Below, one piece after another: positions 51,390 through 60,590 of a stretch of 64,000 bases of DNA. The translations under genes and the position numbers were made by a program. Numbering within the stretch: position 1 is the stretch's first letter; every line of letters begins with the position of its first letter. The DNA lies in the NCBI GenBank assembly GCA_020555865.1, contig JAJCJJ010000005.1:172354-236353 (forward strand). The letters run 5' to 3'. The DNA is from a bacterium 210917-DFI.7.65. Lineage in GTDB: Bacteria; Bacillota; Clostridia; Oscillospirales; Oscillospiraceae. The notes beneath the pieces are model-generated. The model saw nothing but the letters and a program-made list of their open reading frames with translations. It searched no databases and had not been told where the DNA came from.

Positions 51390-52309
51390 CACTTCTTCAT
51401 CTTGGGATCCAGCACATCTCGCACGCCGTCGCCCAGCAGGTTAAAGCCCAGCACCGTGATTAAAATGAACAGGCCGGAATAAGTAGCAATATAGGGATAA
51501 TTGTTCAGCCAGTTCTTGCCGGTCTGCAGAATACTGCCCCAGGACGCCGTCGGTTCGCTGATGCCCAGGCCCAAAAAGCTCAGGGCAGCCTCGGAAATGA
51601 TCGCGCCGGCGATGCCCAGCGTGGCATAAACAATCAGAGGCGAAATGGTGTTGGGCAAAATATGAGTCAGAAGCATTCGTGTATTGGATACACCGATGAC
51701 CCGTGCCGCATTACAGTATTCCTCATTTTTGATAATGTGCACTTCACCGCGCACAACGCGGGCAAAACTGGGCACGTTGCCGATGCCAATGGCCAAAATT
51801 ACGTTGAAAATACCGCTGCCCAGCACCGTCATCAGAATGATGGCCAGCAGGATATAGGGGAACGCCAGCATGCCGTCCATAATGCGCATAATCACACTGT
51901 CCACAATACCGCCGAAATAGCCGGCGATCAGCCCCAGAATAATACCGATGATGCCGGCCACCACCGTGCCGCCAAAGGCCACCAGCAGCGACACACGTGC
52001 GCCGTAGAGAATACGGGAAAGCAAATCACGGCCCACATTATCGGTTCCGAGCAGATGCCCATCCACGCCGGGCTTCAGAAAAGCGCCCACCGGATTAACG
52101 GCAGTAGGGTCATACGGCGCCAGCAGCGGGGCAAACACGGCGATAAACACCATGACGCACACAATAATCAGACCGACCATGGCGGTCTTGTTTCTTCTCA
52201 GTTTGCTCCAGGCGCTGTTGGCCCGGCGTTCGCGGCGCAGCAGTTCCTCGTTGGAAGCAGCGCCCAGAAGATCGGATGCAGTGGTCTGGGCTGCGTTCTT
52301 CTTTTTCAT
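51389..52309 (-). CDS. Peptide ABC transporter permease (DppC/OppC type)
   Basis: A 306-residue permease with an N-terminal cytoplasmic tail, a first helix (AMVGLIIVCVMVFIAVFAPL), LLGTDNVGRDLLSRILYGARVSL, and the coupling motif NAARVIGVSNTRMLLTHILPN. About six helices in all. The ATG at 52309 overlaps the stop of the DppB-type gene by one base (TAATG). It forms the channel with that permease. Confidence 0.94.
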   Translation of the reverse strand: MKKKNAAQTTASDLLGAASNEELLRRERRANSAWSKLRRNKTAMVGLIIVCVMVFIAVFAPLLAPYDPTAVNPVGAFLKPGVDGHLLGTDNVGRDLLSRILYGARVSLLVAFGGTVVAGIIGIILGLIAGYFGGIVDSVIMRIMDGMLAFPYILLAIILMTVLGSGIFNVILAIGIGNVPSFARVVRGEVHIIKNEEYCNAARVIGVSNTRMLLTHILPNTISPLIVYATLGIAGAIISEAALSFLGLGISEPTASWGSILQTGKNWLNNYPYIATYSGLFILITVLGFNLLGDGVRDVLDPKMKK

Positions 52310-53265
52310 TATTTGCTTCCTCCCTCATAGCTGACACGCGGATTGATCAACATGTATGCAATATCCACCAGCAGATTTACAACGACGAACACCAGTGCAA
52401 AGAACAGCACCACGCCCTGGATAAGCATATAATCACGGTTGTTGATCGCGTTGACGATCATAGTGCCCATACCCGGCCAGGAAAAAATGCTTTCGGTCAG
52501 AATCGCGCCGGTGAAGCAGCTGGCAATCTGCAGGCCCAGCACAGTAACGATGGGCGGCAGCGCGTTTTTCAGCGCATGCTTCCAGATTACGCTGCGCTCG
52601 CTGATGCCCCTGGCCCGCAGCGCCTTAATGGAGTCATTGTGAATCACCTCCAGCATGCTGGAGCGTGTAATACGCGCAAAAGTCGCCATTGGTATGGTCG
52701 CCAAACAGGTACAGGGCAGGATCATATGCGAGACAAAGTCCCACAGTCCCACGTCCAGCGATCCGCGGCCCAAAGCAGGCAGCAGCCCCCACTGCACGGA
52801 GAACTGGTTCACCAGCATCATGCCCAGCCAGAAAATGGGCATGGACACGCCCACCAGGGCCAGCACCATGAATACGTAATCCATCACGGAATACTGGTGC
52901 AGTGCAGAAAACATTCCAATGGCCACACCGAGAATCAGCGCAATCACCAACGCCGTTACGGTAATCTGCAGAGTGCTGGGAATGCGCTCGGCGATCAAAT
53001 CCAGTACCGGCTGATTATACATATAAGAAGTGCCGAAATCACCATGCAGCACGTTACCGATATAATCGATAAACTGTGTCAGCTTCGGCTGATCCAGGCC
53101 CAGTTTAATTTCCATGGCCTGAATGTCCGCCGCAGACGCCTGGGGACCCAGGATCGTCGCCGCGGGGTTGCCCGGAATCATACGAGTCAGTACAAACGTG
53201 AAAGTCACCACGATAAAGAGTGTGGGAATACACTGGAGCACTCGCTTCAAAATGGTTTTTAACAA
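52309..53265 (-). CDS. Peptide ABC transporter permease (DppB/OppB type)
   Basis: A 318-residue permease: first helix LQCIPTLFIVVTFTFVLTRM with PGNPA following, LHGDFGTSYMYNQPV, about six helices and the coupling motif IKALRARGISERSVIWKHALKNAL. I use the TTG at 53265, six bases after GGTGAG, which gives the usual start MLKTILKRVL; a TTG eleven codons earlier is possible. It follows the binding-protein gene after a 252-bp gap with two hairpins. Confidence 0.92.
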   Translation of the reverse strand: MLKTILKRVLQCIPTLFIVVTFTFVLTRMIPGNPAATILGPQASAADIQAMEIKLGLDQPKLTQFIDYIGNVLHGDFGTSYMYNQPVLDLIAERIPSTLQITVTALVIALILGVAIGMFSALHQYSVMDYVFMVLALVGVSMPIFWLGMMLVNQFSVQWGLLPALGRGSLDVGLWDFVSHMILPCTCLATIPMATFARITRSSMLEVIHNDSIKALRARGISERSVIWKHALKNALPPIVTVLGLQIASCFTGAILTESIFSWPGMGTMIVNAINNRDYMLIQGVVLFFALVFVVVNLLVDIAYMLINPRVSYEGGSK

Positions 53266-53358
53266 CTCAATCTCACCGCCATTTTTATAATCACACAAGC
53301 CTCTCTCCTGCCAGGCAGAGACGGGATGCTCTGGGGTTCACCGCCGATCACAGCGGCG

Positions 53359-53380
53359 GCGCCGCCAGGCCTGGTGGCGC
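53359..53380 (-). other. Hairpin in the binding-protein/permease gap
   Basis: Arms GCGCCGCCAG and CTGGTGGCGC, one wobble, 2-nt loop. Confidence 0.35.
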
Positions 53381-53452
53381 GGCGCACAGGCCATGCCATC
53401 AGGTCCGGCGGCGCTTTCGAATAAACGATCCGAAAACACCGTTTTCAGACAG

Positions 53453-53483
53453 CCCCGGGGGCGCGCTGCGCGCGCTCCCGGGG
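53453..53483 (-). other. GC-rich hairpin after the binding-protein gene
   Basis: Arms CCCCGGGGGCGCGC and GCGCGCTCCCGGGG with loop TGC, no T-run; likely an mRNA stabiliser or weak attenuator between the highly needed binding protein and the permeases. Confidence 0.5.
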
Positions 53484-53517
53484 ACATAAATAAGTCCGTG
53501 CTGTTCCGAACAGCGAA

Positions 53518-55116
53518 TCAGTCCGTTACAGAAGTGTTGCGGGTAATGGTTTCGCCGTCGTCGGAAGTAATGAAGAACAGCTGGCCGTCCGCTCTGGGCA
53601 CGAAGTCCTGCACACGGTCATTGATGCCAGTCAGCTCATAGGGGTTGGCATAGTAGATACCGGTGTAGTCCTGCATGATCTGCTTCATGGCATTGCTATA
53701 GTGGGCTTTGCGCTCTTCCTGATCGGTGGTCTGTCTTGCTGCGGCCAGCTCCTGCTCCACATACTCGTTCACATAGCCGGCGCCATTGCCGATGGCCGTG
53801 GTCTCCGTGGAGGAGAACAGCTTATCCAGGAAGAAGTAAGGATCGGGATACCAGCTCCAGCTCATGGCATACACATCGGAATTGCCGGAGCAGACGGTAT
53901 CGGAGAAGGTGCCCCACTCATTGACGCTGATATTGGCCTTCACACCGATCTGCTGCCAGTACGACTGCAGCATGGTAGCCAGCGTCTTGCGCTCTTCGGA
54001 GTTGGAAACGTTGATGGTGATCTCAAAGCCGTCGCCGTAACCGGCCTGTTCCAGCAGAGCCTTGGCGTCCTCAGGATCATAGCTGGGAACCATGGATTCC
54101 AGGGACGCATCATATCCCCAGGAGCCATAGGGCAGGGGCAGGTAAGCAGCTTCCACTTCGTCATACTGATACAGAGCCGTGCGGACAGCGTCCAGATCCA
54201 CAGCTTCAATCAGGGCTTTGCGGACCAGCGGATCGGCCGTGGGGCCCTTCTGAGCATTGAAGCGGACATAATTGATCTTCAGCGCTTCCGTCTTCAGCAG
54301 TTCAATGCCATTGCCGGCATTCTGCACGGTATTGATTGCTTCGCCGGAGAGCTGCGTGGCCAGATCGACCGCGCCAGTCTGCAGGGCATTGGCCGCCTGG
54401 TTGGGGTCGGAGATGAACTTGAAGACCAGCTTCTGCAGTGCAGGAGCGCCCAGCCAGTAATCGGGGTTGGCCGACAGGACAGCCTGCTCGTCCAGTTCAA
54501 ACTTATCCATGCAGAACGCGCCGGTGCCGCTTAGATGATAGCCGAAGTCTTCGCCCCAGCCCTCCACTTCTTCCTTGGCCACAATGGAGTTGCCCGCATC
54601 GGTCAGCGCCGTCAGGAAGGAAGCATCCGGATTCTTCAGGGTGCAGGTGACTTCCCAGTCGCCGGTCACTTCCGCCTTGTCCAGCATGGCCAGACGGTTG
54701 TTGTCCGAATGCTGGGCACTGCGGTTCAGGGAGTAGGCCACGTCTTCAGCCGTCATTTCACGGCCCTTGGCATACTCAGTGTTCTGGAAGTGCACGCCCT
54801 GACGAATCTGGAACACGTAGGTCACGCCGTCATCGGAAATCGTCCAGCTGGTGGCCAGAGAAGGCGCATACTCCGTCAGCGTGTCGTTGTACGCCACCAG
54901 ACGATCGCAGACCTGGTTGATGATCTGGCCCTCATAGCTGCCGCTGTAGTGAATGGGGTCAAGCTTGCTGGGAGAAGATGCCAGCGACACAGTCAGAGTG
55001 CCGCTTTCACCGCCGGCGCTCTCGTTGGTGCTGCCGCTGTCGCCGTTGCCGCCGCAGCCGGCCAGCAGTCCGACCGCCATCACACAGGCGAGGGACAGTG
55101 CGAGAATCTTTTTCAT
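53518..55116 (-). CDS. Peptide ABC transporter substrate-binding lipoprotein
   Basis: A 532-residue family-5 binding protein. The signal ends in VGLLAGC (lipidated Cys21), followed by a Gly/Ser linker. Family landmarks are LDPIHYSGSYEGQIINQVCDRLV, SWTISDDGVTYVFQIRQGVHFQN, MTAEDVAYSLNR and a long C-terminal lobe. It captures peptides outside the cell for the DppBC/OppDF system encoded next. The ATG follows GGAGAGAAA. Second gene of the operon, after an M20D hydrolase. Ligand unknown. Confidence 0.94.
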   Translation of the reverse strand: MKKILALSLACVMAVGLLAGCGGNGDSGSTNESAGGESGTLTVSLASSPSKLDPIHYSGSYEGQIINQVCDRLVAYNDTLTEYAPSLATSWTISDDGVTYVFQIRQGVHFQNTEYAKGREMTAEDVAYSLNRSAQHSDNNRLAMLDKAEVTGDWEVTCTLKNPDASFLTALTDAGNSIVAKEEVEGWGEDFGYHLSGTGAFCMDKFELDEQAVLSANPDYWLGAPALQKLVFKFISDPNQAANALQTGAVDLATQLSGEAINTVQNAGNGIELLKTEALKINYVRFNAQKGPTADPLVRKALIEAVDLDAVRTALYQYDEVEAAYLPLPYGSWGYDASLESMVPSYDPEDAKALLEQAGYGDGFEITINVSNSEERKTLATMLQSYWQQIGVKANISVNEWGTFSDTVCSGNSDVYAMSWSWYPDPYFFLDKLFSSTETTAIGNGAGYVNEYVEQELAAARQTTDQEERKAHYSNAMKQIMQDYTGIYYANPYELTGINDRVQDFVPRADGQLFFITSDDGETITRNTSVTD

Positions 55117-55151
55117 CGTTCATTTCTCTCCTATTCTTTATAATTTGGGTT

Positions 55152-56333
55152 TTATATGCAATGGTGTTCCCGCAGCCAGCGGAATGCGCTTTCGGCATAG
55201 ACCGCCGCCATCATCGGGATCGCATCCTCATTGAATGTGACCCGGGGATCGTGAACGCCATAAGCATATCCTTGTTCCGTGCTGCCGGTTCCAAACCAGA
55301 ACAGCGCGCTGGGGACTTTTTGAGAAAAAACAGAGAAATCCTCCGATCCGGTCATACGTTCGATGTGATAGGTCGTACCCGCGCCCAGCATATCGTCGAT
55401 ATACCCGCCGATCTCTTCGGCCAGAGCATTGTCGTTCACCATGGGCGGGATACCGCCGCCGATGAAATCGATGTCGCAGGTGGCACGGAAGGTGCTGCAC
55501 ACACCCTCGCAGATCTCACGCATGCGCTGGCGGGCAAATTCCTTCACCTGCAAATCCATGGTGCGGATCGTCCCTTTGAGCACAGCCTCTCCGGGCATCA
55601 CATTGGCCGCCGAGCCGGCGTGCAGCGAACACACAGTCAGCACAATCATCTGATTGGGATTGATTTCGCGGCTGTTGATCTCCTGCAGGGCCAGTATGAT
55701 ATGCGCCGCCGCGTTGATCGGGTCGATATTCTCATGGGGCGCGGCACCGTGGCCGCCTTTTCCATGAATGGTCACTGTGAACACATCGCTGGAACCGCAG
55801 GCATGCCCCGGCGTGTAGCCGGCAGTGCCCAGAGGCGCATGCACCACATGGAGCGCCAGCGCCGCATCCACATGGGGCTTTTCCAAAATCCCGGCGTTGT
55901 ATACGTCTGCCGCACCGTCCATCGTTTCCTCGGCAGGCTGGAAGAGCAGTTTTACCGTGCCTTCCAGCTCGTCTTCCCACTCTTTGAGCACCTTGGCAGC
56001 GCCCAGCAGGCTGGTAGTGTGGAAATCGTGGCCGCAGGCGTGCATACAGCCGTTTTGCGAGGCAAATGGCAGCCCCGTTTCCTCAGCCATGGGCAGCGCG
56101 TCCATATCGCCGCGCAGCAGCAGCGTTTTCCCACCGCCGCGGCCCACGGTGCAGGTAATGCCTGCACGGCCCACCGTCTGCGGTTCATAGCCGAATTCTT
56201 TCAGCTTTTCCAACACAAAGGCTCTGGTCTGGGGCAGATCAAAGCCAAGCTCCGGGCATTGATGCAGATAGCGGCGGTAACCCACCAGCTCATCCTTCAA
56301 TTCCAGCATCCGCGCATACGTTTTATGTTCCAT
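55152..56333 (-). CDS. M20D amidohydrolase (hippurate/IAA-amino acid hydrolase family)
   Basis: A 393-residue zinc amidohydrolase. It has the M20D pattern RRYLHQCPELGF, LRGDMDALPM, HACGHDFHT, FQPAEETMDGA, ALHVVHAP and the C-terminal TGSEDFSVF. Relatives release free amino acids from N-acyl, benzoyl or indoleacetyl conjugates. The ATG at 56333 is chosen as the start of the conserved region; GGGAACGGG lies upstream. It heads the transporter operon, 35 bp before the binding-protein gene, so it likely processes the imported conjugates or dipeptides. Confidence 0.92.
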   Translation of the reverse strand: MEHKTYARMLELKDELVGYRRYLHQCPELGFDLPQTRAFVLEKLKEFGYEPQTVGRAGITCTVGRGGGKTLLLRGDMDALPMAEETGLPFASQNGCMHACGHDFHTTSLLGAAKVLKEWEDELEGTVKLLFQPAEETMDGAADVYNAGILEKPHVDAALALHVVHAPLGTAGYTPGHACGSSDVFTVTIHGKGGHGAAPHENIDPINAAAHIILALQEINSREINPNQMIVLTVCSLHAGSAANVMPGEAVLKGTIRTMDLQVKEFARQRMREICEGVCSTFRATCDIDFIGGGIPPMVNDNALAEEIGGYIDDMLGAGTTYHIERMTGSEDFSVFSQKVPSALFWFGTGSTEQGYAYGVHDPRVTFNEDAIPMMAAVYAESAFRWLREHHCI

Positions 56334-56433
56334 TGAAATCCCGTTCCCGCTTTCCTGGGTCGTCCTCCACGGGCGCACACATTTCAAGGGCAATGTCGTC
56401 CGCAGAACTGTTATAAAAATACATTTTTTATTT

Positions 56434-56461
56434 ATAATACGACCAGTTTATATCATTGTAA
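56434..56461 (-). promoter_or_regulatory. Predicted promoter of the peptide transporter operon
   Basis: TTACAA, 16 bp, TATTAT on the minus strand in the AT-rich gap 56334-56594, about 100 bp before the first gene. Confidence 0.45.
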
Positions 56462-56594
56462 TTTTACATTCAGCATAATAATACAAATTCCACTTTTTTG
56501 CAAGACGTATCCTGTCTGAAATGCAAAACAGTTCCATAAAAATTATTATCAATTCTCACAAATTTTCCCAATCCCTTTTTTCCATAAAAACCGG

Positions 56595-56637
56595 CGCGCT
56601 CCACCGGGCCGCAGCAGCGGCCGGCAGAGCGCGTTCT
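56595..56637 (-). terminator. Terminator after the C39-like peptidase gene
   Basis: A GC-rich hairpin with arms beginning GCGCGCTC and ending GAGCGCG plus an inner GGGCCG/CGGCCG stem, followed on the minus strand by CCGGTTTTT. Confidence 0.6.
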
Positions 56638-56655
56638 TATGCCTTCTATGCAGGT

Positions 56656-57324
56656 TTACGCCTCTTCGCCCTTCAATCCGAAGAGATAGTAGCGATCATG
56701 GCTCTCCTTTTGGGCAAACTGCATCCATGCTTTAAACTCTCCCTCGGGATAGTGCTCCATGTCACGGTATTTGCAGTCCTCCGCCAATGTAGCCAGGGAC
56801 GTGCGGAGGATGCAGCCGTTTTCGATCACTTTGCCTTCACGGCCCTCCTCGTGGAACTTATCGGGAAGCTGGGAAGGATCAAGCACAATTACGGTCTCTC
56901 CATCCTCCTCAATTCCCACCACAGCCACATAGTGCCCGCCGTGGGAAAACAGGCCCACATGGCTGTCTTCCGGCCGGTCGCCGGTCACATTGGCCACAGC
57001 CATGCCGCCGCGTTTGAGATGTTCCCGCAGCAGCTCAGGATCATCGGTGGCCACCAGATCCAGATCAAACCGCTCGGCTACATAAGGAGCCAGCAGATCC
57101 ATGTCCGTGCCCGGGCTGTGATTGGCTCCCACTGCCAGAGACAGCTCCAGGCAGTCGATCAGGGAAAATTCCCGGCCGGTCAGGTTCGTCACCACCATAG
57201 AAGCCGAACACAGGCCACAGCCGGCGCTGCGCACCGTACTGTCCGCCCGCATCAGCTCAGGAAGATCTGTCAGCGTGGGATAAGCCACATGGGGGTAATT
57301 GGTTTGATTGAGATAATAGTACAT
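56656..57324 (-). CDS. C39-like papain-fold cysteine peptidase
   Basis: A 222-residue soluble protein. The catalytic Cys36 is in SAGCGLCSASMVV, His131 in GGHYVAVVG and Asp149 in VLDPSQ, the order of C39-like peptidases. There is no signal peptide, ATPase or membrane domain, so it is not a bacteriocin exporter but a stand-alone, probably cytosolic peptidase. The ATG at 57324 has AAGGA nine bases upstream; an earlier ATG touches that site. It ends the operon DUF1177-AroM-M18-C39, next to the peptide importer, which suggests peptide breakdown. Confidence 0.78.
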   Translation of the reverse strand: MYYYLNQTNYPHVAYPTLTDLPELMRADSTVRSAGCGLCSASMVVTNLTGREFSLIDCLELSLAVGANHSPGTDMDLLAPYVAERFDLDLVATDDPELLREHLKRGGMAVANVTGDRPEDSHVGLFSHGGHYVAVVGIEEDGETVIVLDPSQLPDKFHEEGREGKVIENGCILRTSLATLAEDCKYRDMEHYPEGEFKAWMQFAQKESHDRYYLFGLKGEEA

Positions 57325-57348
57325 ATACACCATTCCTTCCCGTCGTTT

Positions 57349-58674
57349 TCAAGCCCGGTACAGCGTATAACTGCCCCGACCGCCATCCTCCACAAATGTG
57401 GAGTAAAATTCTTTCATCGCCCGGGCCAGATAAAGCGTATCCTGCACACCCGCAGTTTCCACCGCCGAGTGCATCGCCAACTGCGGCAGGCCCACATCTA
57501 CCATATTCAGCGACACCTGTGCGTTGGAGAGATTGCCCAGCGTGCTGCCGCCCAAAATATCCGAATGATTATGGAACGTCTGAACGGGCACGCCGGCGCG
57601 GCTGCAGATGGCGCGGAACAGCGCTGCGGACACAGAGTCCGTGCCGTATTTCTGATTGGCGCTGAATTTAAGCACGATGCCCTGATTCATATGCGGATGG
57701 TTCGTAGGGTCAGCCAGAGACAGGTGATTGGGATGCACCGCATGAGCGTTATCCGCCGACACCATAAAGCCCGAAGCCAGCGCGCGCAGATAATCCTCAT
57801 GGCTGCAGCCCAGGGCCTCATTCACGCGCAGCAGCGTGTCCAGCAGCACGGTGCCCGCCGCGCCCTGTTTGGTGCCGCTGCCCACTTCTTCATTGTCAAA
57901 CACCGCGTATACAGAAATCGTATTGGGATGGCCGCCGGCCAAAAAGCCCTGCAGATTGGCGAACGTGCACTGCAGGTCGTCCAGCTTGGGCGAAGAAAGA
58001 TATTCCCCGTTGGCCCCCCAGACGACGCCGCGGCCCCGGCAGTACAAAAAGAGATCTGTTCCAAGGATATCCTCTTTGTCCACCTCCGCCGCACCGGCCA
58101 CAATGTCCAGAAACGTCCCCGCCGCGCGCTCGTCGCCCAGCAGCGGGAGCATATCTTTTTGGACGCTGTATTTGTAGCCGTCATTGACGGAGCGGTTCAT
58201 ATGGATCGCAAGGCTCGGGAGCATCAGCAAATCCCGGTCCACATTCACCAGCCTGGATTCCACCCCTTCGCCCCGCCGCACCACAATCTTGCCTGCCACA
58301 GACAACGGGCGATCGAACCAGGGCGCGCAGAGCATTCCGCCGTATTTCTCCACGTTCAGCTCCGTATAGGCGCCATCCACGACAATGTCCATGTTTTCCT
58401 TGATCTTGAAGGTGGGCGAGTCGCTGTGGGAAGCAGCAATCTGGAATCCCCTGATTTCTCCCTCAGGAATTTTGAAGGCTAGCAGGGAGGACAGATTGCG
58501 CCGGATAAAATAGCGCCCGCCGCGCTGCAGGCGCCACGGCGCCCCTTCGCTCAGTTCCAGAAAGCCCGTATCGCACAGCGTCTGTGCCAGATTTTCCACT
58601 GCGTGGTAGCAGCTGGGGCTTTTCTGGATAAAATCCAACAGTTCGTTGGAAAGTTTCATGCTTTCTTCCATCAT
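57349..58674 (-). CDS. M18 family aminopeptidase
   Basis: A 441-residue zinc aminopeptidase that releases N-terminal residues, often acidic or neutral ones. Motifs: FQIAASHSDSPTFKI (first His ligand), YGGMLCAPWFDRPLSVAG, FDNEEVGSGTKQGA (catalytic and ligand Glu), SADNAHAVHPN (Asp/His), and the C-terminal MHSAVETAG with the last His ligand. The ATG at 58674 follows CAGGAG. It lies 28 bp after the AroM gene and would act on peptides brought in by the neighbouring transporter. Confidence 0.94.
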   Translation of the reverse strand: MMEESMKLSNELLDFIQKSPSCYHAVENLAQTLCDTGFLELSEGAPWRLQRGGRYFIRRNLSSLLAFKIPEGEIRGFQIAASHSDSPTFKIKENMDIVVDGAYTELNVEKYGGMLCAPWFDRPLSVAGKIVVRRGEGVESRLVNVDRDLLMLPSLAIHMNRSVNDGYKYSVQKDMLPLLGDERAAGTFLDIVAGAAEVDKEDILGTDLFLYCRGRGVVWGANGEYLSSPKLDDLQCTFANLQGFLAGGHPNTISVYAVFDNEEVGSGTKQGAAGTVLLDTLLRVNEALGCSHEDYLRALASGFMVSADNAHAVHPNHLSLADPTNHPHMNQGIVLKFSANQKYGTDSVSAALFRAICSRAGVPVQTFHNHSDILGGSTLGNLSNAQVSLNMVDVGLPQLAMHSAVETAGVQDTLYLARAMKEFYSTFVEDGGRGSYTLYRA

Positions 58675-58702
58675 TGCATCGCTCCTGTTCCTTTGCTTGC
58701 CG

Positions 58703-59380
58703 TCAAGCCAAAAATTCGCACAAAATCCGCACCGCCAGTGTACGGGGCAGCAGGACGCTCAGCCCGGTTTCGTCCTCAATGGCTCGTTTCATGGCCACAG
58801 AGTACCCCATGCAATCCGTGCAGAGAAAGGCCAGCTCCCGGCCCTTGAAGGCCTTTGCCGCTTCCACGACCCTATCAAAGGCGCCGTAGGGCGAAGCGCA
58901 GGCGATTTCCACATCCACACCGCTCTTCCCCCAGAACTGATAGCCCTGGGCAATTTGTTCTTCCATCGGCACCAGCACGCCCACCTTGTCTCCGTCGGCC
59001 AGCTTCTGCACCGCAGCGTGGAACAGGGGCTGCGGCTCCAGAAACAGCTTCTTGTGGCGAAACTTCGGGAACACACCCGTGCAGAACAGAATCGTAGCAT
59101 CCGCCCCTTCGGCCTCTGCCTGGTCGATTTTCTGCTGCACCAGAGGCGTAACGAAACGCTCGGCAAATTGGGCCTGCCGACCGTCCCGCATCCGGGACAC
59201 CAGCACTTCATCCCCCTCTGCCGGAGCAAAGCGCGCTTCGATCTCCTCCAATGTGAAGTCGTCCAGCGCGCCGTACTCCCGCAGCGTCACGTGCTGCGGG
59301 AGCAAGGGCAGAATATCCGCGGTGATATCCACCCGGGGCGCCTGGCCGATGGTAATGGCCGCCAGGATTTTTTCTTTCAC
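58703..59380 (-). CDS. AroM family protein
   Basis: A 225-residue protein of the AroM family, related in fold to Asp/Glu racemases: N-terminal ITIGQAPRVDITADI, LVSRMRDGRQ, a Cys in ILFCTGVF and a second in FLCTDCMGYS, the two positions where racemase-like enzymes place their catalytic cysteines. Its biochemical role is unknown. Start codon 59380 lies 4 bp after the DUF1177 stop. AroM and DUF1177 genes often travel together with peptide transport and peptidase genes, as here. Confidence 0.85.
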   Translation of the reverse strand: MKEKILAAITIGQAPRVDITADILPLLPQHVTLREYGALDDFTLEEIEARFAPAEGDEVLVSRMRDGRQAQFAERFVTPLVQQKIDQAEAEGADATILFCTGVFPKFRHKKLFLEPQPLFHAAVQKLADGDKVGVLVPMEEQIAQGYQFWGKSGVDVEIACASPYGAFDRVVEAAKAFKGRELAFLCTDCMGYSVAMKRAIEDETGLSVLLPRTLAVRILCEFLA

Positions 59381-59384
59381 AGCC

Positions 59385-60323
59385 TTACTTGCCTTTGCCG
59401 AAAGTCTGGAACTGGTTCATGGTACCGTACAGTTCAATCAGGTGGTCGAATTCCTTCTGGTCGTAGAAAGACAGTTTGCCCTCGCCGTAATCTTTGGCCA
59501 CTTCCACGGCAAAGCGGGCCGCAGTTTCCACATCCATGGCGTGGCTGGCACCGGTAGCGCAGCCTGCCACAGGCTGGGTGGTGGTAATCGCCACGCCCAC
59601 CACCGGCGCGTTGGTGGCGGTCGCCGGCTGCAGGATGCTGTTCAGGTGGTGCAGGTCATTGCCATAGGGCGTGATGTCCTGCTGAGCGCAGGGGAAAATA
59701 GCCGGCAGCTGGCCGGTAACGCGGGTCATGACATCCATCAGGTCGTTGCTGACTTCCAGGATATAGCCTTCCTTGATGGTGTTGGAAATGGCAATGCCGT
59801 TGAGATTGATCACCCGGTTGCCCTTGGTGGTATCAATGGACAAAATGGCATCCATGCCCTCATCCACATCCATGCGGTTGCACAGCTCCATGTCGATAGG
59901 GGAATCCATGAAGGGCACAGGGAAATGCTCCTGGGTAGGCGCATCGGGGCAGATATGGGTGGACAGGATCACGTCGCCCTCCAGCACATCGCCGTTTTTA
60001 TGCATCTGCGCCAACTTCAGTGCCGCAGCCATGGCTGCCAGAGCGCCATCACCGTCAGAGGTGAAACCCACCACTTCAGGGCGCGCGCCCAAGCCGCCCA
60101 AGCGGCCGATAATACCCAAAGTCGGCACCGTGCCGCCGGCGTGCTTTCCGTTGCGGCCATAGATCCACACTTTGATGCAGTCCGTAGACCCCTGGTCGCC
60201 GGTGACGGTCTGTACCTTCACTTCGTCCGCGCCTGCTTCCAGCAGCATTTTTTTCACGGTTTCACCGCTGGCCTGAGGCGTATCCAGCACTTCAAAAAGA
60301 TCCAAAACTTGTTTGAGCAGCAT
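59385..60323 (-). CDS. DUF1177 family protein
   Basis: A 312-residue soluble protein that I recognise as DUF1177: MLLKQVLDLFEVLDTP, IIGRLGGLGARPEVVGFTSDGDGALAA, LSTHICPDAPTQEHFPVPFM, and a long ATATNAPVVGVAITTTQPVAG C-terminal region. The conserved His/Asp/Cys positions hint at an enzyme, but none is proven. The ATG at 60323 follows CAGGAGG; an upstream frame adds 30 implausible residues. First gene of the AroM-M18-C39 operon. Confidence 0.85.
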   Translation of the reverse strand: MLLKQVLDLFEVLDTPQASGETVKKMLLEAGADEVKVQTVTGDQGSTDCIKVWIYGRNGKHAGGTVPTLGIIGRLGGLGARPEVVGFTSDGDGALAAMAAALKLAQMHKNGDVLEGDVILSTHICPDAPTQEHFPVPFMDSPIDMELCNRMDVDEGMDAILSIDTTKGNRVINLNGIAISNTIKEGYILEVSNDLMDVMTRVTGQLPAIFPCAQQDITPYGNDLHHLNSILQPATATNAPVVGVAITTTQPVAGCATGASHAMDVETAARFAVEVAKDYGEGKLSFYDQKEFDHLIELYGTMNQFQTFGKGK

Positions 60324-60503
60324 GTTTGATTTCCTCCTGTTATGCTCCCCCATTTGGGGGCGGCAAATTCTAATAAACGTGTTCAGTTTATCCCAATCGC
60401 CTCGCTTCGTCAAGAGAGGCCTTGCAAAAAGTCCCCTCTTTCCGGATTCACAATACCATTGCCCCCGGCGGCCGGTGCTGTATTCTGCTCAGAAACAGGC
60501 GTG

Positions 60504-60541
60504 AAGCAGGCCCGGTCCCATGAAGGGATCGGGCCTGCTTC
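60504..60541 (-). terminator. Hairpin after the SLH/M28 gene, probable terminator
   Basis: Stem AAGCAGGCCCG(G)TCCC/GGGATCGGGCCTGCTT between the M28 gene stop and the DUF1177 promoter region; weak T-run. Confidence 0.5.
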
Positions 60542-60590
60542 CGGTTTTCCTGCTGCAATCAATGAATCACGCCGCAAAAGCCGCAGCATT

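Noticed and set aside
56656..57324. C39-like protein as a bacteriocin-processing peptidase
   Set aside because: It has no ABC exporter domains, and no precursor peptide with a double-Gly leader was noticed nearby; the neighbours are peptide-catabolic.
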